A stretch of 64,000 bases of DNA from Christensenella sp. UBA2853 (GTDB lineage: Bacteria; Bacillota; Clostridia; Christensenellales; Aristaeellaceae), in contig DEFL01000027.1 in the NCBI GenBank assembly GCA_002350845.1, forward strand, positions 94,171 to 158,170, read 5' to 3'. Below the pieces are notes generated by a model. The model made no database searches, was not told the DNA's origin, and saw only the letters and a list, made by a program, of their open reading frames with translations. Below are positions 33,878 to 42,526 of the stretch, in pieces (the first letter of the stretch is position 1; each line of letters opens with the position of its first letter). A program made the position numbers and the translations under genes.

Positions 33878-34900
33878 ATGCCGATTGCTGCACCCTATAT
33901 TGCCATTGATCTGGGTTCTGTCAACACACTTGTCTACATCAAGGACAAGGGCATTGTCATCCGGGAGCCCACACTTGCCGTTGTCGACTCCAGCCGCCGT
34001 GAGCGCGTGCTCTATGTCGGTGAGGAAGCCGGCTATCATCTCGGACGCACCCGGGATTCCGCGGAGGTCGTTCATCCAATCGTCAACGGAACCATCGCCG
34101 ACTTTGATACTGCCAAGGTGATGATCCGCTACTTTATCCGCAAAGCCATCGGAACCAATTACCTGATCAAGCCGAAAGTGCTTGTCTCGGTGCCATCCGG
34201 ACTCCCCGCGCTTTCAAAGCGCGCGGTTGTGGAAGCCGTGCAGGTGGCTGGCGCCAAGAAAATCTATCTTGTGGAAAAAGCGCTGGCTGCGGCCATCGGT
34301 TCAGGGCTTCCTGTATATGAGCCGATCGGCTCCATGGTTGTGGATGTCGGCGGCGGCACGACCGACACTGCCATCGTCTCCATGGGCGGCATGGTCGTTT
34401 CCCAGTCCGTCGATGTCGGCGGTCAAAGGATGGACGAATCCATCGTATCCTATCTGAAGACATATTCCAGCATGCTCATCGGTGACAGAACGGCTGAACA
34501 GGTGAAGATTGACCTCGCATCTGCCATTCCGCCTGCCGAGAACCGCTATGTGCATGTCCGCGGACGCGATCTGCTTTCCGCACATGCCATGGACGTGGAG
34601 TTTTCCACCGCCCAGGCATATGAAGCCGTGCGTGAACCCTGCACCGCTGTTCTTGCCTCCATCAAATGGGTGCTTGAACGGACGCCTCCGGAGCTTGCCG
34701 CCGATATCATGCGCAACGGCATTCACCTGACCGGCGGTGCTTCGCAGATTGCCAATCTCGACCGTTTTATCGCAACAAGCACCGGCATTCCTGTCCTGCT
34801 TGCGCGCGAACCTGCCGACTGTACCATTCTCGGACTTGGTTATCTGCTCGATAATCAGGATCTTCTTGACTCCCTTCCTCCCGCTTCGATCAAGGGATGA
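33878..34900 (+). CDS. mreB: Rod-shape actin homologue MreB
   Basis: A 340-residue actin-fold ATPase: phosphate-1 AIDLGSVNTLVYIKDKGIVIREPTLAVVD, phosphate-2 VDVGGGTTDTAIVSMGGMV, adenosine loop LTGGASQIANLDRFI. It forms membrane-bound filaments that direct side-wall synthesis. First structural gene of the mreBCD-PBP2-minD-rodA operon, 18 nt after maf. Confidence 0.97.
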   Translation: MPIAAPYIAIDLGSVNTLVYIKDKGIVIREPTLAVVDSSRRERVLYVGEEAGYHLGRTRDSAEVVHPIVNGTIADFDTAKVMIRYFIRKAIGTNYLIKPKVLVSVPSGLPALSKRAVVEAVQVAGAKKIYLVEKALAAAIGSGLPVYEPIGSMVVDVGGGTTDTAIVSMGGMVVSQSVDVGGQRMDESIVSYLKTYSSMLIGDRTAEQVKIDLASAIPPAENRYVHVRGRDLLSAHAMDVEFSTAQAYEAVREPCTAVLASIKWVLERTPPELAADIMRNGIHLTGGASQIANLDRFIATSTGIPVLLAREPADCTILGLGYLLDNQDLLDSLPPASIKG

Positions 34901-34935
34901 GCTCTGACACTTTTGCAAAGAGGTGAGGTCAGTTC

Positions 34936-36474
34936 ATGTCAGACAAACAGGAACCCAGGAGTCCCCTTGAATCCAACGACTGGCTTCAGGCGGGCGACGA
35001 AGAATTCAATGAAACACTGGAATCCATCACCGCTGAACTGCCTGGTTCAAAGCAGCCCGAGAACGAAGAACAAAGTGATGGGCCTGAAGAGGCGCATATT
35101 GAAACACCGGATGAAATCCTTGCCCGCTTCCGCTCTCCCGAGAGGAACAAAAAACAGCCTGCCCCTGAGAAAAAAGGTCTGTTTGCTTTTCTCAAGAAGC
35201 GCAAAAAGAGCAAAGACAAGGACAGTGACAGTACAGATGATGATGAAGCCGAGCTTTCCGCAACGCATCCGCGTCTGCGCACCTTTTTCCTCGGTCTGGT
35301 CACCGCTGTTCTGATCCTGCTGTTTATCATTGTTGTTCTGTTCCGGCTCAATGTTGTGGAAGATGACCGGATTGCCGGTGCACTGTCTTCTGTATCTGAG
35401 GGCATTTCTGATACGATTACCCCAATCCAGTCTGTATTCTCCAGCGGCTCAGATGCAATTCACGCTTTTGTGAAGCGCATTCAGTTCTGGTACAATCTGG
35501 AAAACGCATACAACGAACTGCGGGAAGAGAATGAAAAGCTGGTCTATCAGGCCATGTTTGCCACAGAGCTTCAGCATCAGCTCGCGCAGTTTGAAGTCAT
35601 GTACGATGAGATGAATGCCAATAAAAATCTGGACCCGATTCCCTGTACCGTCATCGGGAAAAGCGGCGACAGTTATTTTTCCACCTTCACCATCAACCGT
35701 GGGCGGAATGATGGCATTGAGGAATACATGGCTGTCACGCTTTCCGGCGCACTCATCGGATATACCGAAACCGTAACGGATACTCAGGCGACCGTCCGCA
35801 CCATCATCGATTCGGAAGCCTCCATCGCCGCCCTGATTCAGTCCAGCCGTGACCAGGGCACTATCCGGGGAACGCTGGGCATTGACGGCACGCCTATGTG
35901 CCGCATGTATTACCTGCCGGATGACCATCTCCCCCGTCCGGGCGATGTTGTCGTCACCAGCGGCGTTTCCATGTCCTTTCCCAAGGGCATTCCGATCGGG
36001 ACTGTCCGTGAGAGTACCCGCGGCATGGACGCCAACAAGCAGTACATCATCGTTGAACCGACAGCCGATTTTCAGCATATCGAATATGTCAATGTCATGC
36101 GCTACAAGCCGGCCGCCGGTGCGATCCAGAACAACATTTCCAGCACAAAAATCGAACTGGTGCCGCTGGAAACCGCACGTCCGTATCCCACCATCCGCAT
36201 TGGTTCTCTGAATTATTTCGCGACCGATGTGCCTGAAGGCTATACAGAAACGGAAGAGACACCCGCTCCTTCCCCGTCTGCCGCGCCTTCTGTTTCCCCG
36301 TCGCCCTCTCCCTCGCCAACCCCTGCGGATCTCCCGGTACCGCCTGAGGATGATTTCGGGTATGTGGTGGTCACAACGCACGATCCCAATATCACGCCGT
36401 CGCCCTCTCCGTCACCGACCCCGACGCCTTACATTACCCTGGGGCCGGACAATATGACGCTGGAGGATGATTGA
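34936..36474 (+). CDS. mreC: Rod-shape protein MreC with long N- and C-terminal extensions
   Basis: At 512 residues this is far longer than usual MreC (~280-300). Residues 1-115 are a charged, acidic/Lys-rich cytoplasmic extension; ~116-137 (LRTFFLGLVTAVLILLFIIVVLF) form the membrane helix. A coiled coil follows (NLENAYNELREENEKLVYQAM), then the beta-barrel MreC core (VIGKSGDSYFSTFTINRGRNDGI, GDVVVTSGVSMSFPKGIPIG). The last ~90 residues are a Pro/Ser/Thr-rich tail with repeated SPSPSPTP. MreC is the extracytoplasmic scaffold for PBP2 and MreD. The extensions are in frame and flanked by normal genes, so they are not sequencing faults. Confidence 0.93.
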   Translation: MSDKQEPRSPLESNDWLQAGDEEFNETLESITAELPGSKQPENEEQSDGPEEAHIETPDEILARFRSPERNKKQPAPEKKGLFAFLKKRKKSKDKDSDSTDDDEAELSATHPRLRTFFLGLVTAVLILLFIIVVLFRLNVVEDDRIAGALSSVSEGISDTITPIQSVFSSGSDAIHAFVKRIQFWYNLENAYNELREENEKLVYQAMFATELQHQLAQFEVMYDEMNANKNLDPIPCTVIGKSGDSYFSTFTINRGRNDGIEEYMAVTLSGALIGYTETVTDTQATVRTIIDSEASIAALIQSSRDQGTIRGTLGIDGTPMCRMYYLPDDHLPRPGDVVVTSGVSMSFPKGIPIGTVRESTRGMDANKQYIIVEPTADFQHIEYVNVMRYKPAAGAIQNNISSTKIELVPLETARPYPTIRIGSLNYFATDVPEGYTETEETPAPSPSAAPSVSPSPSPSPTPADLPVPPEDDFGYVVVTTHDPNITPSPSPSPTPTPYITLGPDNMTLEDD

Positions 36475-36476
36475 GT

Positions 36477-37157
36477 ATGCGTTTATTCCCCTGGCATCGC
36501 AAACGGCTCCCGGAAAGCAGCCGTCGCAGCGTCAAACGAGCACGCAAGCACCGCAAGCGCATGCTGCGCCGTGCACTTTCCATCGCATTCAACCGTGAGG
36601 TCCGGCTCTTTCTGGCGATCTTTCTCGGTTACTTTCTCCACGTGACGCTGTTTGTCAATATCGGAGAACAGCTGGGCATCAGTCTCATGCTGACCATTTC
36701 CGTCATTGCCGTTGTGACGGTCTGTTATGGCCGACTGCGCGCATTCTGGTGCGGTCTGATTTACGGAATTATCTTTGAGCTCATGCTGGCCGGTACGCCT
36801 CTGATGAACCTCATCCTGTACCCGGCTTCCGCACTCCTCTGGTCCGTTCCTTTTTCAGACAAATCAGCCCAGCAGCTGGAGTATGAGCGCAGCATCGGGA
36901 AAGCCGGCCGCAACCGCAGTCCGGTTCTTCGCACACTTCTGTGCGCATTCACCAATTCTCTGACCTATGAGACGGTCAACCTTGTGTACATCTATCTTCG
37001 CGAATCGGAAGTCCTTCCCGTCCTGGTACGGACCGGCATACGCAACATTGCAGCCACTGTGATTCTCACACTGATTGTCATGTTCCCTCTGCGTTTCCTG
37101 TTCGGGTATACCTTCCATGCGCGTCCGGTCCAGAAAACACAGGCTTATCAGGAATAA
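36477..37157 (+). CDS. mreD: Rod-shape membrane protein MreD
   Basis: A 226-residue protein with a very basic N-terminus (RKRLPESSRRSVKRARKHRKRMLRR) and about five helices (LFLAIFLGYFLHVTLFVNIG, LMLTISVIAVVTVCYG, FWCGLIYGIIFELML, NIAATVILTLIVMFPLRFLFGY). Position between mreC and PBP2 and the GxxxG-rich helices fit MreD. The start at 36477 lies 10 nt after GGAGG; a TTG at 36471 overlapping the mreC stop is an alternative. Confidence 0.9.
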   Translation: MRLFPWHRKRLPESSRRSVKRARKHRKRMLRRALSIAFNREVRLFLAIFLGYFLHVTLFVNIGEQLGISLMLTISVIAVVTVCYGRLRAFWCGLIYGIIFELMLAGTPLMNLILYPASALLWSVPFSDKSAQQLEYERSIGKAGRNRSPVLRTLLCAFTNSLTYETVNLVYIYLRESEVLPVLVRTGIRNIAATVILTLIVMFPLRFLFGYTFHARPVQKTQAYQE

Positions 37158-37184
37158 GCCTGTTCATGAGAGGAGGTCCCGGCT

Positions 37185-39737
37185 ATTCAGCGCATCATCA
37201 ATGCAATCTATGGATTGCGTCAAATGCTCGGCTACGAGCCATCGCGTAAAAAGTTTCTCCGATATATGGTTGGTCTTGCCGCCATTCTCGGTATGTTTGC
37301 CCTGTTGGTCTACGGCCTTGCCGATCTGCAGCTGAGCAATTCGGACTCTTATCAGGAGATGGCATCCTCTGCACGCACCAAGAAGATTGTTCTGCGTGGC
37401 AAGCGCGGCAATATCACCGATGCAGATTCGGTGATTCTCGCTGAAGACCAGCTGATCTATAACGTGACATTTTATAAAGATGTCTCCATGTCCAGCAAGG
37501 CCAATTATCAGACGTTTACTTCCTCGATCATTGATGCCATTGGCATTATTGAGCGCAACGGCGGCACCCTTGCCATTAAGTTCAATATTGAGCGTGATGA
37601 GGAAACCGGTGAATGGGTCTTTAATTTCGGGGACCCTGAGCGTCTTTCCCAGACCGTGCTTGACAAGCGCGAAAGTCAGTGGCGCAGCAACAACTATCTG
37701 GCTGCCTCCCGCTATCCGACGGCGCAGAGCTGCATCGAAAAGCTTTATGACCGCTACCAGTTTGAGACCGTCATGCCGAACATCTCGGAAGACCTCATGT
37801 GCAAAGTCATGGCAATCTACTGCGAAATGCAGATGAACGTCTTCTCCTCCCAGCCGATTGTCATCGCCAAGGATGTCAATTATGAGACCGTCATCGAGGT
37901 GGAAACGCGTTCCATGATGCTCTCCGGCATGGAGATCGCTGTCGGCACCAAACGCGTCTATCCGAAATCCACGCTCGCTTCCCAGATCATCGGCTATATC
38001 GGCGCCATCCCGTCACAGAGCATGTGGCAGACGCTTTACACCAAGGGCTATTCCTACAATGATACGATCGGCCGTGACGGAATCGAATCATCCATGGAAG
38101 ACTGGCTGACCCAGAATTCCTCCACCAAGTCCGGCTACCGGATCGTTGAACGTGACCAGCGTTCCAAGGTTGTGCGTGAACTGGAGTATGTCGCCCCGCA
38201 GGACGGCAACAATGTCAAGCTCACACTGCACGCATCCTATCAGGCCATCGCAGAACGCGCCATTGCTGAAAACGTCAACGATACGCGCAATGTTCAGGAA
38301 AAGAAACTGGTCTCTGATGACTGGCTGGAAGACAACAAAACCGATATTGCCAACCGTGACTGGGAGAAATATCCTCTCCAGCTGGCCGAGCATGGCTGTC
38401 TTGTCGTCCTGGACATGAAGGACCGCGTGCTTGCCATGGCCAATTACCCCACCTATGACCTGAACGCTCTGGTCGGCGCAGGTGCTGATGCCATGACCAT
38501 TCTTCAGGATCCCAGAAACCTGCTGCTGAACTACGGCATTCATGCCCGCGGAACTCCTGGTTCCATTTTCAAGATGGTAACAGGCTATGCCGCACTCAAT
38601 GAAGAAGAGCTGGGTACCACCGAGCTCATCTCCGATATGGGTTATTTCAAGAATTACAACGCTGACGAGGCAACCGCCCCGAAATGCTGGATTTCACCCA
38701 ATTACCGCTACAAGCATGCGAACCAGACCATCATTGAAGGTCTGACGCACTCCTGCAATTACTTCTTCTATGAGCTCGGCTCCCGTCTCGGAGAGGAACG
38801 CCTGTACAAGTATTCCGGTCTGTTCGGCCTCACAAGCAAAACCGGCATTGACCTCCCGGGCGAAGTGCGTTCGGTGGTCGGATGCCAGAACACCCTGTAT
38901 GATCCGACCAAGGCCATGAACGAAGCCAATCAGGACACCTCCCTGCCGATCATTGTATTCAATGCCATTAAAAAGCATCTGAAGCAGTGCGGCCAGAGCC
39001 GGAACATTGAGTATGACGATGACCGCCTTTCTGTGTGTACCAAACGCCTGATGGACATGGCTGTCAATACCGGTCAGAACGCCTGGCTCACCAACATGCG
39101 TTCAATTCTGATGGAAGAGCTCGGCATGACCAAAGAAATGGTCTACACGCGAACCATCATTTCGGATACCTACAACTACATGAATACGATCAAATGGGGC
39201 GGATCGCAGACCATTCTGACCGCCATCGGCCAGTCTGTGACCGTGCTGACGCCCGTCGCGGTTGCACGATATGTCTGCACCGTGGCCAACAACGGCGCCG
39301 TGTACAATGTTTCCCTGGTCGATTCCATTACCAGCCCCGACGGAGAGATTCTCTCCCAGCGTGCGCCTCAGCTGATCACTCAGCTCGAGAATGTCGACAC
39401 CTACTTCCCTCTCATCAAGGAAGGGATGAAGGGCGTTGTTGACGAGCAGGACGGCACGGCAGGCAAATACTTCAGCGGCTGGAAATACCGCAACGATATT
39501 GCCGCGAAGACAGGCACCGCCCAGACCACCGCCATTGACCTTGAAAACAATGGCTGGTTCGTCGCCTTTGCTCCGTTTGAAAACCCGGAAATCGCCCTGG
39601 CGGTTTTCATTCCCAACGGTCTCTCCGGCGGCAACGCTTCGCTGGCTGCCCGTGAATTCATCGAATGGTATCTGGATCAGGAGACCCTGCGCACCACGGA
39701 CTATGATCTCCCGATCGGCAATTCCCTGGCTCCCTGA
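37185..39737 (+). CDS. mrdA: Penicillin-binding protein 2 (elongasome transpeptidase), likely ATT start
   Basis: A class-B PBP: one N-terminal membrane helix (YMVGLAAILGMFALLVYGLADLQL), the PBP dimerisation domain (IVLRGKRGNITDADSVILAED, VGTKRVYPKSTLASQIIGYIG) and the transpeptidase with SxxK in GTPGSIFKM, SxN in THSCNYF and KTGT in AKTGTAQT. It works with RodA in side-wall synthesis. At 850 residues it is longer than typical PBP2, with insertions in the pedestal and between the active-site motifs. AGGAGG (37171-37176) is followed 8 nt later by an in-frame ATT at 37185 (reads IQRIINAIYGLRQML); no ATG, GTG or TTG is there. The next usual start, TTG at 37215, has no ribosome site. An ATT start (or a base error) is the best reading. 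Confidence 0.93.
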   Translation: MQRIINAIYGLRQMLGYEPSRKKFLRYMVGLAAILGMFALLVYGLADLQLSNSDSYQEMASSARTKKIVLRGKRGNITDADSVILAEDQLIYNVTFYKDVSMSSKANYQTFTSSIIDAIGIIERNGGTLAIKFNIERDEETGEWVFNFGDPERLSQTVLDKRESQWRSNNYLAASRYPTAQSCIEKLYDRYQFETVMPNISEDLMCKVMAIYCEMQMNVFSSQPIVIAKDVNYETVIEVETRSMMLSGMEIAVGTKRVYPKSTLASQIIGYIGAIPSQSMWQTLYTKGYSYNDTIGRDGIESSMEDWLTQNSSTKSGYRIVERDQRSKVVRELEYVAPQDGNNVKLTLHASYQAIAERAIAENVNDTRNVQEKKLVSDDWLEDNKTDIANRDWEKYPLQLAEHGCLVVLDMKDRVLAMANYPTYDLNALVGAGADAMTILQDPRNLLLNYGIHARGTPGSIFKMVTGYAALNEEELGTTELISDMGYFKNYNADEATAPKCWISPNYRYKHANQTIIEGLTHSCNYFFYELGSRLGEERLYKYSGLFGLTSKTGIDLPGEVRSVVGCQNTLYDPTKAMNEANQDTSLPIIVFNAIKKHLKQCGQSRNIEYDDDRLSVCTKRLMDMAVNTGQNAWLTNMRSILMEELGMTKEMVYTRTIISDTYNYMNTIKWGGSQTILTAIGQSVTVLTPVAVARYVCTVANNGAVYNVSLVDSITSPDGEILSQRAPQLITQLENVDTYFPLIKEGMKGVVDEQDGTAGKYFSGWKYRNDIAAKTGTAQTTAIDLENNGWFVAFAPFENPEIALAVFIPNGLSGGNASLAAREFIEWYLDQETLRTTDYDLPIGNSLAP

Positions 39738-39780
39738 CGACACGCATTGATTCTGACGGAGCCTGTATGGAGGCATATGC

Positions 39781-40593
39781 ATGAGTACAGTCCATCTTGT
39801 GATGTCCGGAAAAGGCGGTGTGGGCAAATCCACCCTGAGCGCAGGTCTCGGGATCGCGCTTTCCGCCTCCGGCAGACATGTGTGCATTCTTGATACAGAC
39901 ATCGGCCTTCGCGGACAGGATGCACTCCTTGGACTTCAGGACAATGTCATTTTCGACTCTCTTGACGTCATTCACGGCAACTGCGAACTGGAAGATGCCC
40001 TGATCCCCTACGATGAGGAGGGCAGGCTGTCGCTTCTGTGTGCCCCGCAGTTTTCCCGTGTAAAGGATTTCACACCCCGCGGCATGGCCCGGCTGGTCAG
40101 ACGGCTGCGTCAGTCTTTTGATCATGTGATCATTGATGCGCCGGCAGGCATTGAAAAAGGTCTGCGCCTGTCCCTGAAGAGTGAAATTGACAACGCCATT
40201 GTTGTGGTCACGCCTGATGATCTCTGCATCCGGGATGCCGAGCGCGTCATTGCCCTGATGGAAGAGCGCGAAATGGGCCGTCCCCGGCTGATTATCAACA
40301 GGCTGGTTCCCGGCCTGATTGAAAAGGGCGAGATGTATTCAGCCGAAACCGTCGCTCAGCTTCTGGAATGCGAGCTGCTTGGTGCTGTGCCGGATGATCC
40401 AACCGTCTACCGGGCACAGCTTCAGCACCTGAGCTTTATGCAGTTTGACTGTGAAGCCCGTGATGCCATGCTCCGTATCGCACGCCGGGTCTGTGGGGAA
40501 TCCGTAGAGATTTATCCTTACGGAAAGAAACGTTCCTGGCTTGCCCGCCTTCTGCGTCCAGGCACCAAGGAGGTCGTACGTATTGATTGTTGA
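39781..40593 (+). CDS. minD: Septum-site ATPase MinD
   Basis: The 270-residue ParA-like ATPase has the deviant Walker A SGKGGVGKSTLSAGLG, CILDTDIGLRGQDALLG, DHVIIDAPAGIE and VTPDDLCIRDAERV. A basic amphipathic C-terminal segment (KKRSWLARLLRPG) fits the membrane-targeting helix. MinD normally recruits MinC to block polar division, with MinE or DivIVA setting position. Here neither minC (expected before it) nor minE (expected after it) is present in the operon. Its end overlaps the start of rodA by 11 nt. Confidence 0.95.
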   Translation: MSTVHLVMSGKGGVGKSTLSAGLGIALSASGRHVCILDTDIGLRGQDALLGLQDNVIFDSLDVIHGNCELEDALIPYDEEGRLSLLCAPQFSRVKDFTPRGMARLVRRLRQSFDHVIIDAPAGIEKGLRLSLKSEIDNAIVVVTPDDLCIRDAERVIALMEEREMGRPRLIINRLVPGLIEKGEMYSAETVAQLLECELLGAVPDDPTVYRAQLQHLSFMQFDCEARDAMLRIARRVCGESVEIYPYGKKRSWLARLLRPGTKEVVRIDC

Positions 40594-41803
40594 AAGCAAA
40601 AAAACAAGAGCACACACAGACTGGTTTCTGATCGTCATGGTCATGCTCATGTCTCTCATCGGAATCGGTGCTGTGGCTGTTGCGACATTCTCCGCATCAT
40701 CTGAGGCAGCCACCCCGCTCACCCATATTGTGGAATCCTCATTTGCCATGCGCCAGAGCCTTTTCGTGATCATTGCCCCGGTCATCATGACCATCATGAT
40801 CAACATCCCCTACTACTGGTTCAAGCGTTTTGCAAACGGATTGTATTTCGCAGCCAATGCGCTTCTTCTCATCGTGTGGGTCTTCAACCGAGCGACCGGC
40901 GTGAAAGCCTGGCTGGATACCCTTTGGGGCTTCACCATTCAGCCCTCTGAATTTGCCAAGCTGGCCATGATCCTGATTCTGGCCAAAACGCTGTCTTCCC
41001 TGGATCTGATCACGCATCCTGTACAGGCACTGGTCCGGGTCGGTGCGATCATCGCGATTCCTTCCATGATTATCATCGGTTCCGGTGAGATGGGCAGTCT
41101 CCTGGTGATTTTCTTCATGTTTGCCATCATGCTGTGGTTCTCAGGCTACGACTGGAAGATTCTGGTCGGAATCGGACTTCTGGGCGTTGCTGCCGTGGTT
41201 GCACTGTTCGCTTTTCTCTATTTTTCAGGTTCCGATTCCTATCGTCTGACGCGTATTCTCGCCTTTATTGATCCGGCTTCCTACTCTTCCAGCGGCGCCT
41301 ATCAGCAGACGCAGAGCAAGATTGCCATCGGATCCGGCGGACTGTACGGCATTGGCTTTTTCGTGGATGGCGCCATGAGTCAGCTGAACTACGTGCCTGC
41401 TGACTGGACTGACTTCATTTTTGCCACGATTGGCGAGGCAGTCGGTTTCCGCGGATGCCTGGTGCTCATCGGCATGTATCTGATCATCATCATTCATATG
41501 CTCCGTCTTGCCTACTATACACGCGATCGATTCGGCGCTCTGATCATCATCGGCGTTCTGTCCATGTTCCTCTTCCATGTCTTTGAAAACATCGGCATGT
41601 GTATCGGCGTCATGCCGATCACCGGCATCCCGCTCCCCTTCATGAGTTACGGCGGGTCCAACATGGTCACCAACATGGCTGGTATCGGCATGATTCTGAA
41701 TGTCACCAAGAACCGGTCTCTGGCGCCCTCCAAGAATACGATCAATACACCGCAGAAAGAAGCAAGCCTGCGGCATTTCCAGCAGATGAGGAGCAGATAC
41801 TGA
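40583..41803 (+). CDS. rodA: RodA/FtsW-type SEDS glycan polymerase
   Basis: A ~406-residue membrane protein with about ten helices and SEDS motifs: GVKAWLDTLWGFTIQPSEFAKLAMILILAK, YQQTQSKIAIGSGGLYGIGF, FIFATIGEAVGF with the catalytic-type acidic residue, and the C-terminal PLPFMSYGGSNM. It polymerises peptidoglycan glycan strands with PBP2. The start is probably TTG at 40583, 9 nt after AGGAGG (40568-40573), inside the minD end. Assignment to RodA rather than FtsW rests on the mre/PBP2 context. Confidence 0.93.
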   Translation: MIVESKKTRAHTDWFLIVMVMLMSLIGIGAVAVATFSASSEAATPLTHIVESSFAMRQSLFVIIAPVIMTIMINIPYYWFKRFANGLYFAANALLLIVWVFNRATGVKAWLDTLWGFTIQPSEFAKLAMILILAKTLSSLDLITHPVQALVRVGAIIAIPSMIIIGSGEMGSLLVIFFMFAIMLWFSGYDWKILVGIGLLGVAAVVALFAFLYFSGSDSYRLTRILAFIDPASYSSSGAYQQTQSKIAIGSGGLYGIGFFVDGAMSQLNYVPADWTDFIFATIGEAVGFRGCLVLIGMYLIIIIHMLRLAYYTRDRFGALIIIGVLSMFLFHVFENIGMCIGVMPITGIPLPFMSYGGSNMVTNMAGIGMILNVTKNRSLAPSKNTINTPQKEASLRHFQQMRSRY

Positions 41804-41804
41804 T

Positions 41805-42371
41805 ATGTCCAATCAACGTCATACTGCTCATCTTGAAAGCACACGGATTGCCATGTGCGGCATGGTCGTTGCGCTGTCTGTTGTCCTGATGCTGACCAGT
41901 TCCATTATCCCAGTCATGACCTATGCAGCGCCTCTTCTGTGCGGGGTTCTGCTGATCCCGGTGCAGCTCGAGTACGACCGCAGAACCGCATGGACTGTTT
42001 TCGCAGCTGCTGCCCTGCTGACATTGATTCTCGGATTTGACAAGGAACTGGCCTTCTTCTACCTCTTCCTGGGCTATTATCCGATCATCAAGTGGCGCAT
42101 CGAACGCATCCGCAGCAATCCCCGGAAACTGATTCTGAAACTCCTGTTTTTCTCGGTTTCACTGATCCTGATGTATGTTCTCCTCGGTCTTGTGATCGGC
42201 TTTGCTGCCGTTATGGCCGATTTCCAGGACATGGGGAAAATCATGACCATTCTGTTCTTCTGCATGATGCTGGTCTGTCTGATGCTCTTCGACCGTCTGC
42301 TGACGCCGCTCTCCATTGTGTATGTCACCCGTTTTCAGCCGAAGCTGAAAAAGCTTCTGCATCGTTCCTGA
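41805..42371 (+). CDS. Membrane protein of unknown function, last gene of mre operon
   Basis: The 188-residue protein has about five helices (IAMCGMVVALSVVLMLTSSIIPVM, YAAPLLCGVLLIPVQLEY, WTVFAAAALLTLILGF, LLFFSVSLILMYVLLGLVIGF, IMTILFFCMMLVCLMLF). Its layout recalls small ECF-S-like or YybS-like proteins, but I do not recognise the family with confidence. It starts one base after the rodA stop, with GAGGAG upstream, and is followed by the operon terminator. An elongasome-linked role is only suggested by place. Confidence 0.82.
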   Translation: MSNQRHTAHLESTRIAMCGMVVALSVVLMLTSSIIPVMTYAAPLLCGVLLIPVQLEYDRRTAWTVFAAAALLTLILGFDKELAFFYLFLGYYPIIKWRIERIRSNPRKLILKLLFFSVSLILMYVLLGLVIGFAAVMADFQDMGKIMTILFFCMMLVCLMLFDRLLTPLSIVYVTRFQPKLKKLLHRS

Positions 42372-42378
42372 TCACTCT

Positions 42379-42407
42379 GCCGTTTCTGTCCGTCAGAAAC
42401 GGCTTTT
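42379..42407 (+). terminator. Terminator of mre-rodA operon
   Basis: GCCGTTTCTG-TCCGT-CAGAAACGGC followed by TTTT, 8 nt after the last stop. Confidence 0.88.
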
Positions 42408-42430
42408 ATGATTCCGTCCTGCCGTGCTTC

Positions 42431-42459
42431 TTGATTCCGGCAGCATTTTCAGGCATAAT
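42431..42459 (+). promoter_or_regulatory. Promoter of alpha/beta hydrolase gene
   Basis: TTGATT (42431-42436), 17 nt, CATAAT (42454-42459), 68 nt before the gene. Confidence 0.6.
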
Positions 42460-42526
42460 ACTTCCATTCTCATCTTTTTCCTCAAAATCATTGTTCTGAT
42501 TCATTTGAATCCGAGGAGGTTTTTCT

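Noticed and set aside
36262..36432. Repetitive Ser/Pro coding stretch as a frameshift or assembly error in mreC
   Set aside because: The frame continues cleanly to a stop that abuts mreD, and the repeat is a plausible low-complexity tail.
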